Assembly (NCBI GenBank): GCA_019279435.1
Contig: JAAALK010000289.1
Location: 32,555,067 to 32,619,066 of the forward strand
Origin: Zizania palustris
Lineage: Eukaryota; Streptophyta; Magnoliopsida; Poales; Poaceae
Direction: 5' to 3'
Length of the DNA: 64,000 nt
The notes beneath the pieces were generated by a model. It saw nothing but the letters and a program-made list of their open reading frames with translations, did not search any database and was not told the origin of the DNA. Each line of letters begins with the position of its first letter. Positions within the stretch are counted from its first letter, which is position 1. Made by a program: the position numbers and the translations under genes. Positions 21,181 to 31,384 of the stretch are shown here, in pieces.

Positions 21181-24100
21181 GAGTTGGATGCTTGGCCTCT
21201 TCACCTCAGGATCGAAGAATACTCTAAGCTCATGAAGAACCTCATGCATCATGAAGCGGCACATCCTTGATACTTCTTTATTATCCTCAGATACTGTCCA
21301 CGCAAATTTTCATAAGTTATTGCTCATGAAATCACGCATGTAGTACCTGCAATGCACCGAACCAGGAGATTGTTTGTGACACTTCAAAATAGACAAAGTT
21401 AGAATGGTATATAGTTTGGCTTTATCAATTGAATTAAGAAATTTCAAAATATAATATTACCAGATAGTTGGTTCTGATATGCATATCTTTCGTCCTCTGT
21501 GGATCATGTGGGCCACCTAACCTTTCCACGTAGTATTTGTATTCACTCTGAATAACATTTAATATATCTTGATAATCTTTTTTGGGTTTGTCGAGAGAGT
21601 TGAGCACATAAACCCTTGAGTACTTCGGGTATATCAGAAGTGCAATCCAATGATCAGTATTGAAAGAAGTAATATATGATTATGTTAGTTTCATAATCGA
21701 TAAAACATGATTAAGTGGATATAGTGGGTATACTTACTTAAAGTTATATGCCCCACTTATCATTTCTCTGTCACTCCATTTATACATGCATTACGCAATA
21801 TACAACGCGGCACAATTCCTTTTATTCTTCTTATGTGCGTCTTGGTATTTATTGAACATGTTTTTTTGAAATTTTTTCCGACCCGCGGTCCAGTACTTGT
21901 CATTGTTCCGGTTTAGTACCGGGTTCAGTGTACTTTGACTTATCAATGATGAGTTCAAGTACCCATATTTATTATAAGTGTCACAACATGAATTCAAACT
22001 GCATATGTTATGAAACAATAGTAAATATAAGACATGATTGAATTTTGCTTTGTATTTACAAAGTATAAAGTACTTACATGCACCAGAGCATCATGCTTGT
22101 GATGTCGATTCGCTTTAGACGGAACATCCGATGGAAGTCGTCGAAAAATAGTGCAAGAGTAAACTCTGGTCAGTTGAATATTTCTTTTGGAACCTTCACT
22201 TCTATGTGTGTAACTCCTAACAAAGACGCTTCGAGGTACCAGTCGTGAAATGATTTCATCTGCCAAGGCATACTCTTAAGTACTCGTTGGGGTAATATGG
22301 TTTGCATGGTTCGTATTCAATATAATCCTCGTCTCCGTAGGTCCATTTATCAACAGAAAGTGAGCCCGCCTGCTTTTGTACTGGAGCCTTTATGTGAGCC
22401 TTTTCAGGCGTAGAACGTGTTTGCCCCACAGTAGTGAAAAATTTAAGCATTTCAAATTTTGGCGCAGAACACTGCCCAACTTGAACAATTGTCTTATGGA
22501 TTGCTGGTTTTGGGCGTGCATCTTGTTTTTCAGGCTCGGTCACTGGCACTTGAGGCTCGGCCGGAACTGGCACTGGCATTTGATTAGGCTCTGGCACTTT
22601 TGTGTTGGGCTCATCAGTGGGCTCAAGCACTGGCACTGGCTCTGTCACTTGATCAGGCTCAGTCACTTTCGATTCTGTCACTTCTGCCACTTTATCGGGC
22701 ACTGGCTCTTTCTTTGTCTCTTCCTCTATCTCACGCTCATCAACAGGTGATAAAGATCCTATATTTTGCACATCCTGAGATGAAAGATATGTGGGGGATT
22801 GTGATGAGACAATAAGTGATTTACTCTGAGAACTTGTCTACAGTAATTTGATATCTCGGCTCACCCATAGGACAAAGTTATTCAGCGCATCTCCGATTAT
22901 CTCAATCCCCTCATCAGGCATTTGAAGATCTAAGGGGTCATTAATAAATATGTCGTTGGTGATCTCATTGACCTGAACCTTGGTATACTCAGCAGGAATA
23001 GGCCGATTGTGAAATAAATCCCCAGGCATAGCAATGCCTCGTGCAACCTCTTGAGAATGCCCTTTGCGCCCTATCAGTACATGCAGGCTGCATGGTGTGT
23101 CCTCTTTAATATAATTTACAGGAAATTTTTCTTGTACTGATCCAACACTACTTAGTACGTCAAGTCGTACCTCTGGCACAATTATTTGTCCCGCTGCAGC
23201 CTGCATTATGTTTGGATTCTCATTAATAAATTCAAAAAAGTGTCGCTCCCACTCTGCACGGCACTCTGCGGCGTCGTCTGTGTGTGCTTGATGCTTCTTG
23301 TATGTGGCACCCTCCTGTTTCTTGAAAGTATGTTTCTAGGGTGCTATAGAAGAGACACCTCGGGTGCGCCCTCGATGTTCCTCATTTCCGAGAGCAGATG
23401 TAAGCTGGTCATTACATCCCTCGGGCTTGAACTTTCCAACCTTCTCCAACTCAGCGATTTCCTGTGCTTTCTGAAATACTTCACTAGTCCGTGAGTCAGA
23501 GAACATATATTGGCCCTCAGGTGTTTTTTTAGCTCGACCTAGGAGCCATCTCTTAGTGCGCTGATCAGCACCTGAAAATTGTTCAGGTAACCCAGCCGCA
23601 CGGTCCTCCTCCTCCTTTCTACTCCACTCATCCTCCTTGGCCTTATATCCACCTGGCCCAAGTTTATGTGAGAACTTATTCTTCTTATTAAGTTCTTTGA
23701 ACATGATGCTCTCTTGTTTGGCTTCTTCCGAGCAATGCTGCATTTTGAATTCGTTCCATTCATTTGGTGTTATAAAGCCATAGTCGTTGAGCGGCGACTC
23801 TCCTTTCTGAAGGTACTGTGTGTTCAGTTTAGTCCTAAATTTACGGAGAGCCTTCCCGATAGTCTTCAATGTGGCAGTTTTAGCGTCTTCTAAGCGATCT
23901 TCCGGGAATTTATAATGCACTTTTATATGCTGCCACAATTCGTTCTTTGTAGCTTCAGGGACACTCTTCCAATTTTTCCAAACTATCTTACATCGCTCCC
24001 TAGCAAGACATCCATAGTCGTTACGCCACTTCGCTATGATTTCTTTCGGCTTCTTTGGAGCCCCATCAACATGCACTTCTTCAACCTCATAGATAGTTGT

Positions 24101-24555
24101 ATGCAGCTTGTTCTTCTCCCGTTTCCCTCTCCTCTTCGCATTTGCAGAGGATGTAGTGGCAGTGGGCTCAACATCTGTTGCCTCAGATGACTCAACAGCT
24201 GGGACAATAGTTGTTCTTTTATCGACTTGGAATAATCGACGCTTGCTTCCTCGCTTTGGACGATCCTACAATGATAGACAATGTGAGCTTCAGAAATGTA
24301 CTCCCCAGTTAGAAGCTACTTTGACTTGTTACTAACGCAATAATTACCTCCGCTTGAGCTTCAGGAATGTAATCCTCATCGGCGTCTTCTCTCGTTCTCT
24401 TCTTCGTAGGCTGGATGTTCATTCTCTGGAGAGTGGTACGAAGATTCTCTATCGGAGGATCCTTCAGATGAACCCTCTTTATTTGTTTTTGAGGGAGACT
24501 CGTAGATGAGATCCTCGACGGGACGTCCTTCTTCCGCCATAGATGAACTATTCAT
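21180..24555 (-). pseudogene. C2 gene 2: Transposase_24 / Transposase_23 / Ulp1-like protease fusion
   Basis: Exons inferred from GT-AG signals: 24555-24348, 24265-about 22078, 21998-21738, about 21655-21461, 21381 onward. Domains in order: acidic N-terminus; Transposase_24 (Ptta/En/Spm) with CKIVWKNWKSVPEATKNELW, YLQKGESPLNDYGFITPNEW and KKNKFSHKLGPGGYKAKEDE; Transposase_23 (TNP1) with CSLHVLIGRKGHSQEVARG; a proline/valine/glutamate-rich linker; then PWQMKSFHDWYLEAS and a C48/Ulp1-like end (DHWIALLIYPKYSRVYVLNS, SPGSVHCRYYM). Exon 2 stays in one frame from 24265 to 22256 except for TAG codons at about 23336 and 22838. Shifts occur in exon 1 and near 22256. The acceptor before DHW lacks AG. 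Start codon 24555 or the in-frame ATG at 24540. Confidence 0.8.
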
Positions 24556-24640
24556 AGTTAAGAGGCTAATGTATCAGAATTTTGGTTATGGAAAAAAGGT
24601 CCGCTGTCATATTTTCATGTACGAAACAATGCACAAAGTA

Positions 24641-25705
24641 GTCAGCTATTACTTCTAAAGCTACTATATTAATCCTCAAGTTAGGAGATTGTGTTGTTCT
24701 CTCTCTCTAGTGGTGTTGAGGCCTCAGCGTATTTTGTGTTGTTTTTCAAATATGTTCATGGCTGCCATGGAACCATGAGCACATCCATTCCCTGCCAGCA
24801 GCACAAGAAATAAGAAGCTGTTGAAGGGAATGGATGTGTCACATGGCTTGATGACATACATGAGATAACTCATTAATAATTTGCATCATAGGCCTCTAAA
24901 AGGAATTGCATAATCTAATGTTGGTCTTCAGCCGGATGAACTTGAGGATTAGTATAGTAGCCTCAAAAGTAATAGCAGTAGTAAACTGATCACAGTGTCA
25001 AAGGTGGGAAATGTATGAAAACTCTTCTTGGCTACAGTAGTCAGCTATTACTTCTGAAGCTACTATATTAATCCTTAAGATAGGAGATTGTGTTGTTCTC
25101 TCTCTCTAGTGTTGTTGAGGCCTCAGCATATTTTGTGTTGATTTCAAATATGTTCATGGCTGCCATGGAACCGTGAGCACATCTATTCCCTGTCAGCAAC
25201 ACGAGAAAGAAGAAGTTGTTGATGGGAATGGACGTGTCACACGGCTTGATGACATACATGAGATAACTCATTAATAATTTGCATCATAGGCCTCTCTAAA
25301 AGGAATTGCAGAATCTAATGTTGGTCTTCAGCCAGATGAACTTGAGGATTAGTATAGTAGCCTCAAAAGTAATAGCAGTAGTAAACTGATCACAGTGTCA
25401 AAGGTGGGAAATGTATGAAAACTCTTCTTGGCTACAATAGTCAGCTATTTCTTCTGAAGCTACTATATTAATCCTCAAGTTAGGAGATTGTGTTGTTCTC
25501 TCTCTAGTGTTGTTGAGGCCTCAACATATTTTGTGTTGTTTTTTCAAATATGTTCATGGTTGCCATAGAACCGTGAGCACATCTATTCCCTGTCAGCAAC
25601 ACGAGAAAGAAGAAGTTGTTGACGGGAATGGATGTGTCCCATGGCTTGATGACATACATGAGATAACTCAATTACAATTTGCATCATAGGCCTCTAAAAG
25701 TTGTT
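24641..25705. repeat. 400-bp tandem repeat (about 2.7 copies) in C2
   Basis: GTCAGCTATTACTTCT recurs at 24641, 25040 and, with one change, 25440. The units are highly similar over the full period, including ATATGTTCATGGCTGCCATG. The array lies just upstream of gene 2's start codon, inside its inferred 5' intron. Confidence 0.9.
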
Positions 25706-26293
25706 CTAAAAAAGTGGTAATGTGGTATGCAATATTTCTCATGGCATAACTTAGATATAGAAGACTTCACCCAAAATTAGACTAATATATATTGGGTGAA
25801 TGGTACATTTCCATTAATCAATGCCAAAATAGGTGTAACAAATTAGTATACAGTGGTTATACAAATGATAACTATCCACAAATGTAAGAGCATCTCCATT
25901 GTATATAAATTGATTAAATATAGCTCCATTTGAATAGCAATTCACATTTAGCAAGTACAATGGAGATGCTCTAAGGACAATAAACCCTAGAAACCTAACT
26001 TAGCTTGTGTTGGCCTACCTCTCTCAAGAATACACTCAAGAACATAAGAACACTCACACTCAACTAGCAACAAGAAGATGAACAAAAAACATCAATTTAT
26101 TTCATACATCAATAGTTCACAAGCATTTTATCAAATGCTTGTCATGCACAAATATCTCACATATATTTCATCAAGCACATCATGTACAAGCTCATTTTAA
26201 AACGCACAATTCAATTAGGAAAATCACCATACATAAGGCATTGAGATTTTATCAAACAAGTGAAGAGCAGGAATGAAACTGATTATCTAATTA
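25706..26293. other. AT-rich part of the 5' intron of C2 gene 2
   Basis: No coding signal. It contains the MITE at 25888-25971. Bounded on the right by a donor (CAACAG/GTAATTAG, minus strand, GT at 26294-26293). Confidence 0.5.
25888..25971. mobile_element. Tourist-type MITE, 84 bp
   Basis: Inverted ends GAGCATCTCCATTGTA and TACAATGGAGATGCTC, flanked by TAA at 25885-25887 and 25972-25974. TAA/TTA target duplications are typical of PIF/Harbinger-derived MITEs. Confidence 0.8.
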
Positions 26294-26775
26294 CCTGTTG
26301 TACTAGAAGACGATGATGGTGAAGTCTCAATCCGGTATATGTCGGGGACGGGGACGGTGGCGATGGCTCCAAGACGACGACGCGGGGTTCGGGAACAGCG
26401 ACGCGGGCTCTGGTGATGGGCAGAGTTCGGGGCGACGGTGGCGATGGGCTTCAGGGACGACGGTGATGGGCTCCGAGGGCGGCGATGCGGGCTGCGGGAT
26501 GGGGACGACGGCGTGCGCCTGGGGATGGGGACGGCGGCGAATGCTCTGAGGTGGTGGTGAGGGGTCCGGGGACACCGATGCGGGCTCTGGTGACGGGCTT
26601 CGGGGACGACTGTGATGGCTCCGAGGCAGCGGCGAGGGTTCAGGGGACACCAACGGCTCCAAGATGGTGGCGACGGGCTTCGGGAATGACTGCGACGGGC
26701 TTCGAGGGCAGTGGCGCCAGCTCCGGGAGCAGCAACAACTGGCGGAAGGAGTTTAGGGTTTAGAAATGAAAAGTA
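26294..26775 (-). other. GC-rich 5' leader exon of C2 gene 2
   Basis: Begins about 25 bp after the TATA box with AAACCCTAAACTCC and is strongly GC-rich, with proline/serine-rich open frames in several frames. It ends in a GT donor. I treat it as an untranslated or poorly constrained leader, not a separate gene. Confidence 0.5.
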
Positions 26776-26800
26776 TTTTTCAGACGGCGGGAGCGAAAAA

Positions 26801-26810
26801 TTTATATAGG
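26801..26810 (-). promoter_or_regulatory. TATA box of C2 gene 2
   Basis: Sense CCTATATAAA, followed after about 30 bp by the leader exon and preceded upstream by AGTGGCGGGC repeats. Confidence 0.6.
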
Positions 26811-26814
26811 CGGA

Positions 26815-27048
26815 TTGGCAGTGGCGGGCATGATTATGTCATTCTGACCGCCACTGCTATTTTCTCTCAGTAGTGGCGGGCGATGACGTCACCATCCTGC
26901 CACTACTAATCCGCCCGCCGCTGGTGCTCGACTTAGTAGTCGCGGGCCGCTGATGTCACCGACCGCCACTACTAAAAGGAATAGCAGTGGCGGGCTGGTG
27001 ACGTCAGCATGCCCGCCACTGATTACACCCGACTGCCACTTCTAAGAG
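26815..27048. repeat. internal AGTGGCGGGC repeat block upstream of gene 2
   Basis: Seven or more copies of the C2 subterminal motif in both orientations, away from the element ends and next to the gene 2 promoter. Confidence 0.75.
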
Positions 27049-27092
27049 AGGTAGGGATTATCTAATATACGTTGTGCTTACATTTCGAAAAA

Positions 27093-27165
27093 CACTTTGT
27101 AGCGCAGTGGTGCGGGGGGTTGCTTTGGTGCCATGCGGTTCGAGGTTCGAACCTTGCTGCCGGCA
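27093..27165 (+). repeat. tRNA-like module 1 (A and B boxes)
   Basis: A box TAGCGCAGTGGT at 27100 and B box GGTTCGAACC at 27144, 44 bp apart as in a tRNA gene, followed by a long T-run near 27209. It cannot be folded into a good cloverleaf by eye, so it is not called a tRNA gene. A weaker copy of the B-box segment (GGTTTGAGGTTTGAACC) follows about 34 bp later. Confidence 0.55.
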
Positions 27166-27360
27166 GGCGGTTTGAGGTTTGAACCTTGCTGCTAGCATCC
27201 TAACATTTTTTTTTTCATTTCTGTTCTAATTTTCATCACTTTTTTATTGATGTTTAAATTCTAGTTTGAACTTGATTTTTTTAACAATAAAAATACATCA
27301 TAACTTATGAAATTTAAAAAATTGGTATTTTTCTGCCTCACTTTACTTTTTTATTTCATT

Positions 27361-28545
27361 AAGAAACCTGATATTCTTCGGGGATGAATTAGGGTTTAGA
27401 GATGAAATGACTGAGGTTTGAAAGCAAAATCTATAGTTGATTCTTCCTTTGAACTTGAAACTTTTTGTACAATAAAAAAACAACACAACTATTCTAATTG
27501 CAAAAATTGGTATTTTTCTACCTCGGTTTACTGTTTTTATTTCATTAAGTGTGTTTTTATGATCAAAGTCAAAATAACTTCAATTTGAACTACAAGACAT
27601 GAAATAATTAACCAAAATTTATAGAAAAACCATATTCATGTTTTTGACTCTATTTTTAGTTATTATCCAATAAATTTAAAACCATCATAAAAAATGTAGG
27701 TTTCCACAACACACCTTCGACAACTTGTATTTTTATAGTTTTTTAATCCTCAAAAAATAAAATAAAGTCTAAAAAAGATGAGACTTGTCATGTTGTTATG
27801 ATATGATCGATCCATAGATGTTGTCATAAAAAATAAAATGGTTTTGAGAAAATAATCATGTAGGGCGTTAAGAAACCTGAGATTCTCCGGGGATGAATTA
27901 GGGTTTAGAGATGAAATGACTCAGGTTTGAAAGCAAAATCTATAGTTTATTCTTCCTTTGAAATTGAAACTTTTTGTACAATAAAAAAACAACACAACTA
28001 TTCTAATTACAAAAATTGGTATTTTTCTGCCTCAGTTTACTGTTTTTATTTCATTAAGTGTGTTTTTATGATCAAAGTCAAAATAAGTTCAATTTGAACT
28101 ACAAGACATGAAATAATTAACAAAAATTTATAGAAAAACCATATTCATCTTTTTGACTCTATTAATAGTTATTATCCAATAAATTTAAAAACATCATAAA
28201 AATGTAGGTTTCCACAACACTCGATCGACAACTTGTATTTTTATAGTTTTTTAATCCTCAAAAAATAAAATAAAGTCTAAAAAAGATGAGACTTGTCATG
28301 TTGTTATGATATGATCGATCCATAGATGTTGTCATAAAAAATAAAATTGTTTCGAGAAAATAATCATGTAGGGCGTTAAGAAACCTTAGATTCTCCAGGG
28401 ATGAATTAGGGTTTAGAGATGAAATGACTAAGGTTTGAAAGCAAAATCTATAGTTGATTCTTCCTTTGAACTTGAAACTTTTTGTACAATAAAAATACAA
28501 CACCAATATTCTAATTGCAAAAATTGGTATTTTTCATTAACAGAA
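27361..28545. repeat. 508-bp AT-rich tandem repeat (about 2.3 copies)
   Basis: AAGAAACCT followed by GGGATGAATTAGGGTTTAGAG recurs at 27361, 27870 and 28378. Units contain GACTTGTCATGTTGTTATG. A diverged partial copy is at 29310-29640. Confidence 0.9.
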
Positions 28546-28620
28546 ATTGGTATTTAAATGCAAATAAGTCCAGGTAGCGATAGGGATTATCTAGCATACA
28601 CTGCCGACATTGCCGAGAAA

Positions 28621-28693
28621 GACTTTGTAGCGCAGTGGTGCGGGGGGTTGCTTTGGTGCCATGCGGTTCGAGGTTCGAACCTTGCTGCCGGCA
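28621..28693 (+). repeat. tRNA-like module 2
   Basis: A box TAGCGCAGTGGT at 28628, B box GGTTCGAACC at 28672 (44 bp), then a T-run at about 28737. Nearly identical to module 1, without a neighbouring AGTGGCGGGC block. Confidence 0.55.
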
Positions 28694-28892
28694 GGCGGTT
28701 TGAGGTTCAAACCTTGCTGCTGGCGCCCAAACAACATTTTTTTCTGTTAATGTACTTTTTTCAATTTTCAACACTTTTTTATTTATGTTTAAATCCTCGT
28801 TTGAACTTGATTTTTTAACAATAAAAATACATCATAACTTATCAAATTTAAAAAATTGGTATTTTTCTGCCTCATGTTACGTCACTCGACTT

Positions 28893-29010
28893 AGTAGTGG
28901 TGGGCCGATGATGTCATGCGACCGCCACTACTAAAAGGAATAGCAGTGGCGGGCTGGTGACGTCAGCATGCCCGCCACTGGTTACACGTGCCCGCCACTA
29001 CTAATATGGG
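28893..29010. repeat. second internal AGTGGCGGGC repeat block
   Basis: Five or so copies in both orientations, immediately left of tRNA-like module 3. Confidence 0.7.
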
Positions 29011-29053
29011 TAGTAGGGATTATCTAGCATACGCTGCCTACCTTGTTGAGAAA

Positions 29054-29126
29054 TACTTTGTAGCGCAGTGGTGCGGGTGCTCTCTTGGGGCCATGCGGTT
29101 CGAGGTTCGAACCTTGCTGCCGGCAG
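29054..29126 (+). repeat. tRNA-like module 3
   Basis: A box at 29061 and B box at 29104 (43 bp), T-run near 29164. The order motif block then module matches module 1. Confidence 0.55.
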
Positions 29127-29309
29127 GTGGTTTGAGGTTTGAACCTTTCTGCTGGCTTCCAAATATTTTTTTCTTTTCTGTTCTAATTCTCAGCACGTTT
29201 TTTATTGATGTTTAAATCCTCATTTGAACTTGAATTTTTTTAACAATAAAAATACATCGTAACTTATAATTTTTTTAAAAAATGGAATTTCTGCCTTGGT
29301 TTACGTTAG

Positions 29310-29700
29310 ACATGTATTAAAAAAATTGGTAATTTTCTTTCTCAGTTTACTGTTTTTTATTTCATTAAGTGTGCTTTTATGATCAAAGTCAAAATAATTT
29401 AAATTTGAACTACAAGACATAAATAATTAACCAAAATTTATAGAAAACCATATTAATGTTTTTGACTCTATTATTAGTTATTATCCAATAAATTTAAAAC
29501 CATCATAAAAAATGTAGGTTGCCAAAACACTCGATCGACAACATGTATCTTTATAGTTTTTTAATCCTCAAAAAATCAAATAAAGTCTAAAAAAGATAAG
29601 ACTTGTCATGTTGTTACGATATGATTGAGACTTTGTAGCGCAGTGGTGCAGGGGCTCGCTTGACACATCACGTTTATTTGAAAGCAAGTAAACAAATACA
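29310..29700. repeat. diverged 508-bp repeat copy with truncated tRNA-like head
   Basis: Shares TTTATGATCAAAGTCAAAAT and GACTTGTCATGTTGTTACG with 27361-28545. It breaks into TTTGTAGCGCAGTGGTGCAG at about 29632, an A box without a B box. Confidence 0.6.
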
Positions 29701-29867
29701 AGTCTAGGCTGGGGAAACCAGCTTATACATCGAAACCCACTATTGGTGAAACCCAAAAGAAAGAAATGGTTTGGAGCTTCTTCTTCTTCCTCGGCACAAA
29801 CCCAACCTATTTCTGGTTAAACAGATGAAAAGCCTCAACTTGCCAATCCTCAACCAACTCAGCATCA

Positions 29868-30300
29868 TCAAGCAGTCTGAACTGCTCTCCATGTTCTTGA
29901 ACAAGAAAATACACGCGGCGGCGATAGTGAGAACAACTTATCAATGATTAAATTAGCTGATAAAAATATAAAATTTGCATAAAAAGAGGATCTTGCCTCC
30001 TGCCTCCTCTTGCTACCGCATTGCTCTGCACGCTTCCCTTTTCCACCGCTAGCCTCGGCATGTTTCCCTCTGCCACCGGTTGTCTTATCATTCTTCCATT
30101 TTCCAACACTTACCCTATCTGGTTGCGGCGATCGCGAGTCGTCCTCCGAGTCGGAGTCCATTATGAGAATCACTTTCTTCGCCAAACAACTGCAAACTAT
30201 ACCATGTACCTTAAGTTAACCACATTTCCAAACCTCACACACGCCACTTGATGTAGAGTTTGAGGATCCACTGTTTGGTTCAATCTTAGGAGGAGCCATC
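29868..30300 (-). pseudogene. small uncertain two-exon gene in C2
   Basis: Sense ATG at about 30300 opens MAPPKIEPNSGSSNST, then a probable intron (acceptor TTTGCAG near 30195) and a frame with AKKVILIMDSDSEDDSRSPQ followed by a basic glycine/lysine-rich stretch, ending at 29868. It lies downstream of the promoter module at 30797. Exon phases do not join cleanly with the visible donor, so it is either broken or misread. I recognise no family. Confidence 0.35.
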
Positions 30301-30775
30301 GTGAATCGGCGAGGAGGGCGCTGTCGTCGAGGTTGGGGGTCGGGAATGGCTAGTGGGAAATTTGTGGGCAACATATATACTTTGGTTAATTAATCTCATG
30401 AATATATTGCAACATATATGCATCTGCAATTTTTTTGTCACATTGATAATGTTTTTATAGTACATTAAAAAACATTATTGTTATAGTGCATTCTACTAGT
30501 AATATTATACTAAATTATATTACCATGCATAAATTAATATAACAATCAGAAATCATTTTAACCCTAAGCTTGAATAAAATAAGACCAAAGCTAGGTTAAT
30601 AATCATTTACTGGCTAGCGGTGACGGGCGGCGAGGATGGGCTCTGGGGGCAGCGCCGTAGGGCTCTAAGGACGGTGGCGATGGGCGGAGGGCGGCGGCGA
30701 CGTACTCTAGGACGGCGGCAACGGGCGGAGGGGGGTGACACAGGAGTTTAGGGTTTAGAAAATGAAACTAGGTTT
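30301..30775 (-). other. second GC-rich leader with AT-rich flank in C2
   Basis: 30600-30775 resembles the gene 2 leader (AAACCCTAAACTCC start, GC-rich). The expected donor reads CCAGTAAATG without a clean GT after AG. 30360-30600 is AT-rich and non-coding. Confidence 0.45.
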
Positions 30776-30796
30776 TTGGACGGCGAGAGTGGAAAG

Positions 30797-30804
30797 TATA
30801 TATA
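30797..30804 (-). promoter_or_regulatory. TATA box of the middle promoter module
   Basis: TATATATA at 30797-30804, in the same arrangement as 26801: AGTGGCGGGC repeats upstream, then TATA, then a leader starting near AAACCCTAAACTCC. Confidence 0.55.
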
Positions 30805-30809
30805 GGTGT

Positions 30810-30905
30810 ATTAGTAGTGGCGGGCATGCTGACGTCATCCTTCCCGCTACTGCTATTTTCTCTTAGTAGTGGCGAGCGATGATGTCACCAGCCCGCCACT
30901 ACTAA
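30810..30905. repeat. third internal AGTGGCGGGC repeat block
   Basis: Four copies in both orientations between the middle promoter and tRNA-like module 4. Confidence 0.7.
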
Positions 30906-30960
30906 TAGAGGTAGGGATTATATATCTAGTATATAATACACTTCCTACAATGTCGAGAAA

Positions 30961-31033
30961 CACTTTGTAGCGCAGTGGTGCGGGGTGCTCACTTGGGGCC
31001 ATGCGGTTCGAGGTTCGAACCTCGCTGCCGGTA
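30961..31033 (+). repeat. tRNA-like module 4
   Basis: A box at 30968 and B box at 31012 (44 bp). No T-run of six or more follows closely. Confidence 0.55.
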
Positions 31034-31384
31034 GGCGGTTTGAGGTTTGAACCTTGTTGTTGGCGCCAAACAATAAAAATTTCAAAACTTTTCTATTGAT
31101 TTTTAATTATATCCTCGTTTGATCTTCAACATGTTTTAACAATAAAAATACATCATAAAAATACATGTATTAACTATAATTAAATAATAACCTATATTAC
31201 CAATATCTTAAACAAAATGACATAATTGATTTTACAAATACGCACGCTAAACATAAATGATCTAGCCTTGCACTAATTTTCCATTGCCATCGGTGCATAG
31301 ATAAGGAATCACACTGCCAAATGACAGTTTTGCTTCAACCACATTGATCCTTGATATGTCAACGAAAACCGACACCTCATCAAA
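31034..31384. other. 3' flank of C2 TNP2
   Basis: AT-rich, with no gene. Includes the 3' untranslated region of the minus-strand TNP2. Confidence 0.5.

Noticed and set aside
26750..26790. Telomere-like AAACCCTAAA
   Set aside because: A single copy in a leader, also seen near 30755, is a common plant promoter-proximal motif and not an array.
27093..27165. A tRNA gene
   Set aside because: A and B boxes are at tRNA spacing, but no acceptable acceptor or anticodon stem can be paired, and nearly identical modules recur within the transposon.
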